From assembly GCA_963576785.1 (NCBI GenBank), contig OY756142.1, forward strand, positions 1,984,001-2,048,000: a stretch of DNA of 64,000 nucleotides. The letters are read 5' to 3'. Of this stretch, positions 47,701-59,497 are shown one piece after another. Made by a program: the position numbers and the translations under genes. This DNA is from Chlorophyllum brunneum. Its lineage: Eukaryota; Basidiomycota; Agaricomycetes; Agaricales; Agaricaceae. Numbering within the stretch: position 1 is the stretch's first letter; each line of letters opens with the position of its first letter. The notes under the pieces were generated by a model, which made no database searches, was not told where the DNA came from, and was given only the letters and a program-made list of their open reading frames with translations.

Positions 47701-47883
47701 GAGTTCCTTATCGCACTCAGCCTTTGCAGCCTTGAGGCGACGGGTGACATGGCGCCTGACAAAGGGCATGGATACGGTGCCAGAGGCTGATCCAGAGAGC
47801 TGAGTGTTGGGGGTGAGGACGGTCTCTGGAGAGAAGACAAGGGGACTGGGGGGCTGTCTGCGAAGGATGGGGGAGTCGGACAT
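41719..47883 (-). CDS. RIM15: Rim15-type protein kinase with PAS, zinc finger and receiver domains
   Basis: AGC-family Ser/Thr kinase controlling entry into quiescence under TORC1 and PKA. About 1,900-2,000 residues. Order: long N-terminal Ser-rich region from MSDSPILRRQPPSPLV; a PAS-like region (ISSLLSSGGFGVFKEATQRL, EGKGMLMIDRMDGQP); a zinc finger (CRICECKIPQWYFEKHSETC); coiled and acidic stretches; kinase lobe (FDIIKPISKGAFGSVFLAKK, FAIKVLKKADMI); catalytic loop HRDLKPDNLLID, spliced inside HR/D; DFGLSRIG, then a large insertion of about 110 residues, then GTPDYLAPETILG. The C-terminal response-regulator receiver has AEDNPITAKII, ILMDLHMPVLDG with the phospho-acceptor Asp, and SLPKPVQKADLL. 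The receiver ends GSAHPQQSVHVHS with the stop at 41719. Divergent from RSM18. Confidence 0.95.
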
Positions 47884-48247
47884 GGCTGGGATGGGAGATG
47901 GGAGACGGGGAGAGGATGGATAAATCAACACGGCATGAGAGGAATGTGAGAAGAGACAAGTTGGCAGAGGCTCCAGCCAAGTCGACTGCAGACTGATTCA
48001 GACGCGCACATCACTCTTTATTTCACACAGTCCACCACACACCCACCTCTCCCTCGCCCACCCCGCCCTCCTCCAAGCCCTCTCCCAGGCCTCCCAAGCC
48101 CCGTCCACCATGCCACTGAGACATGCAGGCACTCGCTGTGACTATCACACGGTGCACGGGGTCCTCCAATCTCTTGCGGACATCTCCGCGCCTGTGACTC
48201 CGTGACCGAAATTCAACAGTCCCGCACACTCTCTGCTCTCGAGAACC
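47884..48247. promoter_or_regulatory. Divergent promoter, RIM15 / RSM18
   Basis: 364 bases between opposite start codons. C-rich runs on the plus strand (CCACCCACCTCTCCCTCGCC) lie near 48040-48060. No gene signal. Both transcripts probably start here. Confidence 0.45.
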
Positions 48248-48905
48248 ATGCTCGCCTCCATCCGCAGTTCTCTCCTCCGCCAGACCCGCGTCGCCTCTCG
48301 CCCTCCCGCTGCATCCCCCATGTCTACCGCCTCAAACCCCAACGCCCCCGCTCAACCCCGCGAGCCTCTCAAGGACATGGCTGGCCTCACAGACCTTCTT
48401 GGAAATATACCGGATCAGGTCCAAGCCCCTGGTACGTCGTCAGTCACCCCAACTCTCCTTCTCTTCTCATCCCAGAATTAGAGAGCACCAAGAGATGGAG
48501 GATTTTCTACAGCGGCGATGTGCGTCCCGCCACCTCAGCCGCCTATGCCTCTGACGACTTTTAAAGATCGTTAATCCCACTGACCTTACTCCTGCAAGAT
48601 GTCTTAATCAACGCAGAGGCCCTCGCCGTATACCCGTCCCCCCCCCAGCACCCGAAGCCCGTTATAACGATATCTTCCGACAACTTAATCTCGACCCCGT
48701 CGATTTTGCACTTAACCCCGCCGTATTATCCGCATACGTTTCGGAAATGGGCAAAATATATGGCCGTAACATCACAGGGCTGACATCTCGCAGCCAGCGG
48801 CGGTTGGGCAAGGCTATTCGACGCGCCAGGATGATCGGTGTCCTCCCCCAACTCAGCAGACCCTCAAAACTATGGGTGTCTAACGTTTATAGACGTCGCT
48901 CGTAG
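48248..48905 (+). CDS. RSM18: Mitochondrial small ribosomal subunit protein bS18m
   Basis: Mitochondrial homologue of bacterial ribosomal protein S18. It starts MLASIRSSLLRQTRVASRPP, a basic, Ser/Arg-rich presequence. Splicing (first intron after QAPE, second after FYSGD) places APEARYNDIFRQLNLDPVDF in frame, followed by SEMGKIYGRNITGLTSRSQR and RLGKAIRRARMIGVLPQLSR, the S18 core with its typical basic helix. It ends WVSNVYRRRS with the stop at 48903-48905. A run of nine C bases near 48640 sits in the third exon and keeps frame. Three exons. About 190 residues, longer than bacterial S18 because of the mitochondrial N-terminal extension. Confidence 0.9.
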
Positions 48906-50518
48906 ACCTTCCCTATCTCTTTCCATAACAATATACACCCTGTCTGTCACCTTGATGTGATTCAAGGTCAATCCCGATTCCCGGACATCTCACCTATTTT
49001 CCCATTTACCACGTCCACCAGTCGGGGGGCTAGACGTTATCACACCCGAACTTGGCAGAAAAGGGCCTCCCTCCCATCAGAAACCTCATGTCGATTTCAT
49101 CAATCACAGTTCATCCGCTCAATATGAGTGACCTTTCCCTTCCGAACCCTCGTGGGGACTTGACTCTCCTACTGACACTATTGATATGATTGATGTGTAT
49201 AGAAACCCGAGGCCTGTTTGGTCGTGACAGCTGAGTTTCTAGGCCTCTTCGACACCCTTCGGACCTTGGGTCCTGAAGGGGGGAAATGAGAAGGCGTGGC
49301 CATCACCATCATATCACAGAGGCTCAGCTATTCAATGCTCACAAACGCAAGAGGTCCCATCATGTGGACCCCTATCACCGACTTGTGCCACCCTCACGAG
49401 ACCATCCAAACACCATTATTTCTGACATTCCGTGTTACCAGTTACCAGCATTGTGGAACTGCTCCAGCGACCTTCCGAATGTACCCGGGCGTTCGGACGT
49501 TCATATCCAAAAGATTTCTACACTATGCAGGTGGCCCGGACCCACTGCAGTGTTCACCGGTTCCCAGAACGTGGGTCCTGCCCACAGCAAGGTCGCGTGG
49601 ATTCAAGAAACTCGAGTAATCATTCCAGGGTCGCTACTGGCCTCCACATTCGAGGACGTCAGCGGTGCAACAGTGATACAAGGTCCGAGCGATATTGAGA
49701 CTTCTCTGAGGCCGAGATAAGTAAACCCTCCCCAGACTCCAGGGCTAACAACACATAACAGTGTATGGTGCAAATTCGATACTAAAATGGAGTCGCCGTT
49801 GCGCCATGCCCAAGGGATCCTCAAACGACGCTCAAGCTCTCGCTTCGCTGTCCCTTGCCCCTGGGTTTCGTCGAATCTTCAAACGCTGCGATACTGCTGG
49901 GATAAGAAAAACTCCGTGACCTATCAGACAAGAAAGACAGGGGCGTTAACCACGCTGAATATTCGAAAGCTTCCGTGAGGGCCCTGGTGTTCAGTTATGC
50001 CCGGAGTTTTAACGAGTCGCCGTCTCTTACTCATGTAGAGGTCAAAGGACTTGTTTCCTGGTTGACTAGATTGTCGAGTTTACTGATTATTTAGTCCGAC
50101 GTTTCGGGGTACAGATACTAGAAGAAACTCTGCAAGACACCGTCAAAAGAGCACTCCAACCCTTGTATGCTCGCCCATTCATTACCAGCTGTTTATTTAC
50201 CCCTTTCTGAAGTTAACCCTTCTTGCAACGAGATCAATTCCAATGCCGTAGATACCATATTGACGAAAGGGTCACTCAACAGAGCACGTTACTATGTCTT
50301 GTGATACCTTACACCCAACCTTCGTACCGATGGAGTATAGACCGCCATCAACCCACCCGTTCGGGAAACCTTACTAGACCTCTGGAGATATTGCTGCCTT
50401 ACTCGTCCTCCAAGTACTTCTAAAGGCGTTGATGGTGAGAAAGACTGTTTCTCATATGACGCATTCTAGAAGCCAAGTACAACCTCATGCCTGAGACCCT
50501 GTCCACCGCTTGAGATAT
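48906..50518 (+). pseudogene. Coding-like but broken region, possible pseudogene or mis-sequenced gene
   Basis: Plus-strand pieces look coding but no intact model was found. One stretch reads LVVTAEFLGLFDTLRTLGPE near 49215-49278. Another starts at 49807 (MPKGSSNDAQALASLSLAPG, FRRIFKRCDTAGIRK) and meets a stop, yet the frame one base later continues LRDLSDKKDRGVNHAEYSKA, VRALVFSYARSFNESPSLTH. The switch falls in a run of five A bases (49907-49911), so a single-base change or read error there would explain it. Later pieces: VEFTDYLVRRFGVQILEETL and INPPVRETLLDLWRYC to a stop at 50467-50469. I do not recognise a family. It could be a decayed gene, a gene with unusual introns, or sequencing error. 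Confidence 0.4.
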
Positions 50519-51815
50519 CTATAGCTCAGCCAGGAGCATCGTCCCCAAATTCTGCACAACCTGGTCGCCCATCGCCTTTTCCACCGCTTCTTCTAAATGA
50601 CGCTTGGGGTCCTGTTTCCCAACATGTCGTGTCTTCAATTGTTCTGTAGTCAGCGTTGATTCTTCCTGCACGGATTTGTTGTACGCTTCTGATAGTGTGA
50701 GCATCGACTAAATACATGGAGACGTTCATTGCGATCCGCGTGATAAGTAGTAGGCGTTATATCCCACCTTGATTGCTTTCTCATTCGCTTCTTTATGTTG
50801 GCGGAAATCTCGCAGTTTGAGGCCCTCCGTCCAGTTTCGCTTGTGTAGGTTCATCAGCATGGACTGCTCAAGGTCCGTCTTGCGGTAATTGACGGCAATA
50901 GAATAATAATGCCGATTAAGCCCGTGGATGAGTGCTTGTATCGAAGGCTTGTTAATGTGACCGATGTTAGAAGTTGTTTGTCGGGGTTCGCGACCGGAAA
51001 TGACGGTATGGGGATTGATTAGGCGGAACGCATCGATGACCACCTTTCCCTTGACTGATTGGATAGGGTCGATGACCACTGCTACCGACCGCGGGTTGAG
51101 CGATTCGAATGACTAGAAAAGAACGTTGAGTAAATGCGTTCACAGGTATGGCCACGCGATGATGGAGTGTGGATTTATGGAAAGGGACAGCACCTGCTGG
51201 GTATTGATATCCACACTCGAGAGCCAGCATCCGAATCCAGGATGTGAATGATACCATCCCACCACCATTTCTGGCCTGTCGAGTGATGATAGGAAAAGTC
51301 AGTATCTGGGCAACTAATATGCATACCGCCAAAACAAGGGCGATCTGTGGCAAAACAAAACTCGTGTCGGGAATTGAGATCTGGGGTGCATACCTCCCTG
51401 TCTGCTTAAGCATATCAACCATCTTAGTCTGGAAAACGTGATCCACAGATTCTACGGTAACAGTTGTTCCTGACTGCGGCATTGCAAAGACGTCTATCAC
51501 TTGGACGGTGTATTCATCCACAAACTCGCCCAACATAAGACCCATGACTTCCATTGGTACGCCGGCGCGGCCATGCTTCAGCATCTGCAACAAGGCAGGT
51601 GAGCCACAAGCGGTTATAAGTTAGTCACATGTGATATCTTCATACCTTGAGAAGCGCCAGCGAAGAAATATGGATGACCTCCCCGCTGTCGCCAGGTTAG
51701 TAAAGGGAGTTGGGATCAGTGGCCAAACGACCTACTTATCCGGTACATTCTGATCCCCGCGAGCAGCAGGACCACGGCCGCCTCCAAGCATCATACGGTC
51801 AAAGTCTGCGTCCAT
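50519..51815 (-). CDS. RPN11: 26S proteasome deubiquitinase Rpn11
   Basis: JAMM-type metalloprotease of the proteasome lid that removes ubiquitin chains from substrates. Starts [15 protein letters not shown], then after introns [40 protein letters not shown], and [20 protein letters not shown]. The catalytic JAMM motif is complete: [20 protein letters not shown] with two His, Ser and Asp, plus the glutamate of [25 protein letters not shown] and [20 protein letters not shown] follow. The C-terminal helices end [16 protein letters not shown]. The stop is at 50519. Length is near 310 residues as usual. Divergent from the orphan at 52044. Confidence 0.97.
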
Positions 51816-52043
51816 GGTCAGTGGAGGTGGAAAAATAAAGTGGAGGACGAGTGGGGTCTTAATTAACCAGAATGGTGACGCGTCCGTCGAATGTATGTTG
51901 ACGTAATATTTGTACATGCTTGTCATTCACCAGGTGAACAAATAAGCCGAATTCAGACAATTCCGAGCGACCGGCTCGCAACTATTCATATGAACCGCTT
52001 TGTCCTGGGCCCATAGGCTCTGCCAGCCATTGCCCAGCTTGTT

Positions 52044-54372
52044 ATGAGCTCAAGTGAACTTTCAGACGCACTCAATCCTTTTGCTGGTCATCCGAGATCA
52101 CGACAATCTGTTCAGAACTACCTGGATCCTTTCCAGCAGAATGTCATTGGCCCCCATGATTATGCTCCTCACCGGAGCGAGCTCGAACTCGCAATTCCGG
52201 AGTCGCAACCCCCACCTGTGGGCTTACTGTACGTTCTTTTACGCCCACAGCCGTCCCTGATCCTCATAACAGGTTAGCCATGCACAGTTGGTCTCTCAGC
52301 CAATGAGGGGTCCGTCAACAGCAACTGCCCACCCTATGCACGAGCTTGTTCGGGCCCTCAGGGCGACCAAAGAGGCTCAAGCACAAGAAACCCAAAGGCG
52401 CATGGCTTGGGAACAAGAACAGGAGGTCAAATATCGACAACGACAAGTCGAAATGGAGCAACAAATCAACGAAATGCGCCGTCAAATCACTTTGTTACAA
52501 TCTGCCCTTGCGCAAAGTACTGCTGGAGCTGGTCACTCTGGTAGTCCTGCAATCACCATCAATGATCTTGCGTTATCCCCCGAATGTCCACCGAGTATGA
52601 ACGGTTCCCATCCTACGAGCATGTTCAATCCCCAGTACAATATGTCGCCTGCGATTCTTCCCTCTCAACCTCAGCAATCCAGTCAATCTATATCCCCCAT
52701 ATCTCCAGTACCACTAAACCTGCCTTCTTATACTACCTCTCACTTTGTTCAGGATTCCCCCGCTGCTCCTCGTGCATCTACGACACAACCCTACTACGAT
52801 GGTAGTGTTGTGGATGATTACCAGACTCACCAACGAGGATTACAGATGCACCACCGTTCCCCTCATCTTCAGCAACTCCAAAACCAACAGTACCATGATG
52901 CTCAGAATCCATCAACGGTAGTACCCCAAAATCTTCCGTCTCAATTATCCAATGCTGCGATCCCACCATTGCTTGATTCCCTCCCTCCACCCCAATCTGC
53001 CAGTCCTTCGCCTTCCCCCTTAATTGGTTCCACAGAGGTCCCACAGTCTCCCCGGTCGCCTCACTCCCCTTCAACAACCCACGCAAGCTCTAGAAGTAGC
53101 AGGAAGCGGTCTAATGTTGACATCGCCAGCAGTGATTCTGGCAGCGATTCTGATAACTCAGAGGCCTATCCTAATCACCGCATACGCCGGGTAAATCACC
53201 ATGATAGGCGTTGTCTAACCATTCATGTTAGTTTTACTTCTTATTCCTTTTCTCATTCACCTGAAATTTCGTAACCAGCATGCCATGCGGGCACACTTAC
53301 TCCGAATGATGCAAGTGGACACGGATAAGGAACTACCGGATAGCCATGCTGAGGGTGTGGCCCTCGGTCTTAACGATCCTGTTCGGTTCGTGTGGGACAA
53401 AACGACAAAACAATCCGTACATAATGGTCGCATGAAGACTCGCATCATGAACAATATCAGAGAGAATAGTAAACTTTACAAGCACGTTCCCCGGAAGGAC
53501 TTCAATAAGAAGACCCTAGACGCAGTCTTTGAGCAATGTTTCGTTACATTCAGGCAGAAATTTCGCGCCCAGAGGGATGCATTGACTGCGCAGAACTTGA
53601 AGAAACGTGAAGATGCTAAGGCACGAAGAGCACGACATGTTTCTAGAAGAAAAATCGTAGGTTCTATTCGAGATGTCATGGGGATTTGGGGTACTGATGG
53701 ATTACCTTCTTGTAGAAACTGAGCAATCGTGCTGAGTCCAGGGATAAAATTGCAGCCGTAGAACATGTGACTTTCGATGGTGCGTTGCAAGTTGAGTGTA
53801 TGTCCTCAGAAGAGTCCGACTACGAGACGGATGCATCCGGAAACCGAATATCCATTCTCCGTACTCGGGGATACGCGTGGCGGAGCCAGAGGCTCAATCG
53901 GTTCTATAATATATTGGACGAGGGAATCCCAAACAAGATCAAGAGGGGAGCGGGCAAGAAAGAGCGGTGTGGTGGTCCCCTCAAGGAAGGGTTCTATCTT
54001 CCTCCGAAGGGCGTGGCGAGTTGGATGATCAGCAAGCGGTGGATGAAGGCGGCTCAGAGGGAGCATTCCGATCTTCCCAGTGTCTTAAGAAAGTTGATAG
54101 AAGAACCTCCAAGGTTCGAGTGGAGTCAGCTTGGTTTGCTTGGAGACGATAGCGAAGACGAACCTGATGCTGCTCTACCTCGACCTCATAATACGCAACC
54201 ACAACCGGTCATACAGCATCCACATCCACATCAACCCCAGCCGCATCAGCCAGCTGGATTCCATATCCCTCAGACTATGAACCTGAATTATAGTCCTCGA
54301 CCTAATTTAACGATACCCCAGCAGCACTATAGCACCGGCATCTCTTCATTGGATTACGCACTATCTTCCTGA
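52044..54372 (+). CDS. Orphan coiled-coil/Gln-rich protein, probably nuclear
   Basis: About 690 residues, not recognised as a named family. It begins MSSSELSDALNPFAGHPRSR. A Gln/Glu coiled coil follows (AQETQRRMAWEQEQEVKYRQ; VEMEQQINEMRRQITLLQSA), then a Ser/Pro/Gln-rich stretch, an acidic cluster (SSDSGSDSDNSEAY) after a basic RSSRKRS, and then a likely folded core (HAMRAHLLRMMQVDTDKELP, DPVRFVWDKTTKQSVHNGRM, KDFNKKTLDAVFEQCFVTFR) ending in a basic helix (KKREDAKARRARHVSRRK). A further block (YAWRSQRLNRFYNILDEGIP, FYLPPKGVASWMISKRWM) precedes a His/Pro/Gln-rich tail. The first join (after SQPPP, into VSHAQLV) is the least certain. A DNA- or RNA-linked role is possible because of the basic helices, but is inference. 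Confidence 0.72.
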
Positions 54373-54540
54373 TATATATATATTAACTAGAGAACGACAA
54401 TCCAATGAACTTATGGGAGTTTTGATATCCCACCCAAAAAAGGCAGTAGCCATGTCATGTTGTGAGCCAGGACCCCCATTAACTCATACCACCACCATTG
54501 TGATACCCAAATCACTTCTCCAAATTTGCTATCTTGAGTC

Positions 54541-56853
54541 ATGCCGCCAGAGAATCCGGGTCGGTCTTTCAACTATCCTGTATGTATTCGCTGGCTGATT
54601 TCATCCTAGAGCACGCTCAGTCATCCAACTTCCGTAAGTCATACAAATGGCCTCACATTCCCTACAGTTTCATCTAACGGGAAACCACGAAGATGCTACA
54701 CGGGCAAAGGAATACGTCGGACTTCATGACCAGGTCCAGGTATGTGCATCCAGCCTTGTTCGAGCATCATGGATACATTCCTCCGCAGACGAGCATTAGT
54801 CTCCTAGACTCGCTGGAATCGTTTTTATCCACCTTCCAGAATGATCTTACTGCCGTTGCGGGTCAGATATCAGATTTGCAGCACCGCAGTCAGGACATTG
54901 ACAATAAGCTGAGGAGTCGGCGGGTGAGTACCACCTTGACTGCGGATGATACTCATGTCCCAATATTCATGCGTCGGTCAGAGAATTGAGCGGCCTCTTT
55001 CAAGCCTGCTATCAGAAATCACAATCCCTCCATCACTCGCGACGCTCATACTGGATAATAATGTCGGAGAACCATGGATCGATGCTATCGAAGACTTCGA
55101 GAGAAGACTGATATTCTCAAAATCACGCTCACGGGTCAAAGCCGCCAGGGATTTGGGCGAAGTGACTGAAGGGCTTCGGATTGTCGTACGTAGTGTTTCC
55201 GGCCTCGGTGTTGATATCCGGGTTCATAACAGGCTGTGTAGGCAGCAACCAAATTACGGGCATTCTTCCTGGCTCTGTTCCAGCCCATTCGAACAAGCGT
55301 CACAACCAACATGCCAGTCTTACAGACGTCAATACTGCTGAAGTATAGTTCATTATATGCATTCTTACATCGCCAGGCCCATGATGTAGCCTTGGAAGTG
55401 CAACGATCATACGTTGGAGCTGCGCGACTGTACTATGAAACCGGCTTTAGGCGATACTCACGAAGTCTTGGGTACGTCAAGGTCAGTTTAGTTTCAAGGT
55501 CTAGCATGGATGGCCCTATTGATTCTTCTCAAGTCCCGGATATCCGAGAAGTTTGAAAACATAGTTGTGAGCAACAACGAACGCGATTTCGAGCTTGATT
55601 CCTATCGACTCAACCATTCGAGTATTGATGGACCAGCTATAACGCTGGCCTATATGGCTGATGACAAGGCTTATGTGGGTGATGAATATTTTATGTCCGA
55701 TTGTTGTACTTGAAGGACTCTACCAGAAAAAACCTGTCGAAGCTGTGTTCCGGTCGCTACTCTTGGTCTTCATGGACAACTCGACTGCAGAGTACACCTT
55801 CTTGTCTGCATTTTTCAACGTCTCGCCGTCAGTAATCACTATTGACACGAAGCAACCACTGTTCTCGCCTACGGGTTTGCGTTCGCCCGGCTTCTCGGAA
55901 ATGCGCTCTTCTGGCGCATCGGAATATGGTGGACGAGTCGTGTCTGGTGGTTCGGCAACATTTAGTGATTTGGGTGCAGTACCAAACTCCAAGGAAGAAC
56001 AAGCCAACTACGACGCTTTATGGAAACAGATTTTCGATCCTGTATTGGAATACTGCAAGGCGAGTTGAGTTCATCAGTTACGCCCACCTCCCCACGCTAA
56101 AGGTCCGAATAGACGTTTGTGCGCTCAGTATTAGAACCGATACCTCCGGTCGTTCCATTGTTGACAATGATAAGACTGTCAGAAGACGTTGTCACTGAAG
56201 TACAAAAACGGCGATGTCCACCCGGGGAACAGTTTATCTTCGGCATTATTATACAGATGTGGCCTGTATTCAGAGAAGCTATGTCCCAGAACACCGAGGC
56301 ACTGAAAAAGCTGGCAGGGGGATCGGCTGGGGGATACTTCAGTCGAGCCGCAGTTACTACTGACACCATGGTAGCTGATGTGAGTCCATGTTTCCTTTCC
56401 TCACATAAACTCATCCGTGTGGTAGGTGTGTAAAAAATATGTGATTTTCTTCAACGCTCTCGTGTACCTGACCACCAACGAGGAAGAAACGATGATATTC
56501 TCCAAGTACGGTATCTGCTCTATTCTGATGCTGCCGCCCTTGATATTTTTTCCTCAGCCTTCTCAAACTACGAGAGCAGCTAACGAATCTGATCACGCAA
56601 CACACAGCGCGGGTCGCCGATCCCCTGGCGAAAGCCACGACCCAATCCACTATTTATGAAAGTGTTCTTCATGGCCTAAATGTTCGTACCTAGATATCTG
56701 TCGCAAGGTTCGACTAAGCTCATGCGCAATTTATAGAAAACCACGTACCATACAGCTCATCCCAAATCTCAGCAAGAGCTAGCGTTTTGGGCACGTTTGG
56801 AGGAGGAAGCACGACGGAAGATTGTGTCAGCGGGACAGAAGAGGAAGCGGTAG
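54541..56853 (+). CDS. VPS52: GARP/EARP complex subunit Vps52
   Basis: Tethering-complex subunit for endosome-to-Golgi transport. The start is set at 54541 (MPPENPGRSFNYPS) because both following splice junctions then stay in phase and lead into FHLTGNHEDATRAKEYVGLH and DQVQTSISLLDSLESFLSTF. The N-terminal coiled coil includes NDLTAVAGQISDLQHRSQDI. The body carries EPWIDAIEDFERRLIFSK, AATKLRAFFLALFQPIRTSV, ALEVQRSYVGAARLYYETGF and RRYSRSLG, typical of Vps52. Later blocks: LEGLYQKKPVEAVFRSLLLV and RVADPLAKATTQSTIYESVL, and the C terminus FWARLEEEARRKIVSAGQKR. Many introns. The region between 55500 and 56500 has short exons whose exact boundaries I did not fully resolve. The protein looks somewhat short at the N terminus compared with homologues. 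Confidence 0.9.
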
Positions 56854-57015
56854 CTAGACGTCGTATACCAGTTGGTGTTGTGTCATTTGATGGTGACCGA
56901 AAATAGTAATATCACTCTTGGACCTCGCGTTCAACACTGAACATAATCACGCATCTCCTTGCACACTCTCAGCCGTGCTTGGGCCCGTTGTAGTCTTCTG
57001 CTTCAGGATTCAAGA

Positions 57016-58159
57016 ATGGCTTCGCCAACAACAGCGATACCGTCGCTTACAATGGAGGAAGAAGGTAGCACCTGTCACGCTGCAGCCAAATCTTACAGCT
57101 GAATTCGTGCTAATAGATTCTGCATCTACATTACAGATCATATCGTTCTTGCGCGCATTACGAACGACGAGCGGTTTCTCAAACGTGTCATCAAGAAATT
57201 CCACAACTACGTCAATGCCAGCTCGACTCCAATGACGGCGTCTGCTCTGTCCGACGACACAGCCCAGACAATAACGCCTGTCGACGATGCTAAGGAGGCA
57301 TTCCTTGTGGAGCTCGCGTCGTTCCAATTGCTGTTGAAGAAGAGTGTAATGACATGTGAGGCAGAGGGTCGTCAAGTGGAAGAGTACCAGAAGCAGAGAC
57401 AGAAGATAGGTATGACTCCTACAAATGTCCGACAGTTGTGGCAGCTGACAGATGGTTGGCCCATAGAGCAGGAGCATGACTCACTAAAAACACAGATCAA
57501 GGAGCTCAAAGTGGCCCTGGAACATGCCCAGATGCTCCGGCGGCGTAAAATGGAGTACGACGTTGTGGCAGAGAAAATACATACCTTACCATCAAGATAT
57601 GAGCTCGAGCAGTGCGTTCATACATTCCATGTGATTCTAAGACGAGTCATGACAAATTCGACACAGGGAGATAGCTGCTCTCGAAAATGACATGGCCGCT
57701 ATCCGTTGCGAGAATGAAACGCAAGAACGAACAATACAAGGGCACAAGAGCGCCCTTGATGGGATTGTTGCGGAACTCTCATCATTACGCCTCCTAGGGA
57801 GGGACAAGGATGCTGTGTCTGAAGTCCCATCCGCACGGGCCACACCCGCTCCAGACGCCGTTAGCGGTATCGGGGCTGATGCTCATACGGATGAATCTAC
57901 GAGAGCCAATTCAGCCATCCCTACTCCTTCGGTCAGGGAAGACATTGAGGAAGAAAAGACGCTTGCGGAGCCCGAACTTGAGAAAGCCTCAGAGGCGCTG
58001 GATAATGACATTGAAATGGGTGAACTAGAAGAAGATCCAAAGGAGAAAGAGGCGGCAGTGAAGAAGAAGCCGATGGCCGAGGAACTGGAGGAAGGAGAAA
58101 CATTCGATGGAAGTAGTGAACTCTCAGAACCACCAGATGACAGTGACGACGAACTATAG
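57016..58159 (+). CDS. THO complex subunit 7
   Basis: Coiled-coil subunit of the THO/TREX complex, which couples transcription to mRNA packaging and export. The start at 57016 (MASPTTAIPSLTMEEE) joins across an intron to DHIVLARITNDERFLKRVIK and KFHNYVNASSTPMTASAL, matching the family N terminus. The coiled coil continues with AFLVELASFQLLLKKSVMTC, EEYQKQRQKIEQEHDSLKTQ and KVALEHAQMLRRRKMEYDVV, then AEKIHTLPSRYELEQEIAAL, the Tho7 signature. The C-terminal part is an acidic, disordered tail (DNDIEMGELEEDPKEKEAAV) ending in Asp/Glu/Ser clusters with the stop at 58159. About 320 residues. The exon at 57663 onward holds the second half of the coiled coil. Confidence 0.9.
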
Positions 58160-58178
58160 TCCTGTACTTCTAGGTGAG

Positions 58179-59497
58179 TCATTTATGGCTCAGTACTACA
58201 TCGACGCTCATAAAATCTCTAGCACAGCTTACATCTTGTCCATATTTCCCTGCAGCTAGATTGCCCATAGCTTCCATGATCTCTCTGGCGTTTCCTGAGT
58301 CATTTCCCGGATACCGAGGAGAAAAATGATTCAGAACGAGCTTCTTAGCACGTATCCGCTTTGCGAAGGCACCAGCCATCTGAGGTGTAGAATGACCCCT
58401 TGATTTTGCTCGTTCCTCGATTGACTCGTATGTGTCAGTAGCCTTTGTAGCGGGATCTATTCCAGGAAGATGAGCGTTTGTTGCTTCGTGTATCAGTAGA
58501 TCCGCATCATATGCAAGTGAAACGACCGGCGAAGGGTCGTGCGTATCACCGAGAATTACGACCTTACGACCTTTTCTTGGGGGTGGCCCCTGTAAAATCG
58601 TACCATCAGATAGCTGGACTGATAGGCCTTGCTGCAACTGTCGCATAACCGACATCGGTGTGTTTGTTCGTTTGATATCCGAGACATATTTTTTTGGGTC
58701 AACTTTTCCGGGTATCGGTGCTTCATTCACAACATATCCGACGCAGGGGACTGAATGTTGAATCGGTGCTGCTGAGACAGACACGACAGCATCTTTGTAG
58801 ATGTCTTCCCATGTGCCATTGACTTGAGGAATGTTACGCCCCTCCAACTCGAAAGGTAATTGCGAAACAGCAGAGTAGTCGCCACGTTGTGGATCCGACG
58901 GAAAGCGTAGTTCATGAACAGTATATGCACCATCCAATTTCGTGTGCGTGTATGATAGCACAGCACGAGTATATGCTCGTGTACCGAAAGGGCCGTAAAT
59001 TTCTATTGGCTGCGTACGCAGGATCAGCAGAGGAAAGATGAAGTTTCATTGCTATAGATTGGATGGACTTACAGGTCGAGGGGCGTATGAGTGAGTTCTC
59101 GGATCCTCGGTACCGTCTGTTGTACCACCAGCCCCATTCATGCAACTCGCGAGAAGAGGTCCAATTCCAAAGATATGATCGCCTGGACAATGACATGTTC
59201 CGTCAGTAGGCCGAACAGCATGTAACACCACGTCGAGTGAACCGGAGAGGGATCTATGCGGGACAAGCACTACGTACCGTGCGTATGGGTGATAAAGATT
59301 TTTCTAATTCTGCCCATTTTTACATTTTCCGATTTCTGGATCTGGTGCTGAGTGGCTTCACCGCAATCGAATAGCCACACGTCACCTCCGAGTCGCAATG
59401 CCAATGAAGAGTGATTCCTTGTCATGGATGGCTGAGCGGACGCTGTACCAAGGAATGTAACATGCATTGAGCCCACATGAACAGGCGCCGTGGCCAT
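58179..59497 (-). CDS. tRNase Z, short form (tRNA 3' endonuclease)
   Basis: Metallo-beta-lactamase-fold nuclease that removes 3' trailers from tRNA precursors. Starts [20 protein letters not shown], then [20 protein letters not shown] and [17 protein letters not shown], the tRNase Z signature. The metal motif HTHGDH (in [14 protein letters not shown]) is interrupted by an intron between HTH and GDH and is restored by splicing. The flexible arm region is kept ([20 protein letters not shown]). Further ligands: LGDTHDPSP, the HEAT motif in [12 protein letters not shown], and [12 protein letters not shown]. It ends SVDVVLSHK with the stop at 58179. About 400 residues. An in-frame ATG at 59545 is an alternative start. 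Size and single domain favour the short ELAC1-like form. Confidence 0.94.

Noticed and set aside
49286..49720. 144-codon plus frame rich in His/Arg at its start
   Set aside because: Two or three frames are open over the same bases and none shows a motif, so this stretch cannot be assigned on its own; it is described within the broken region.
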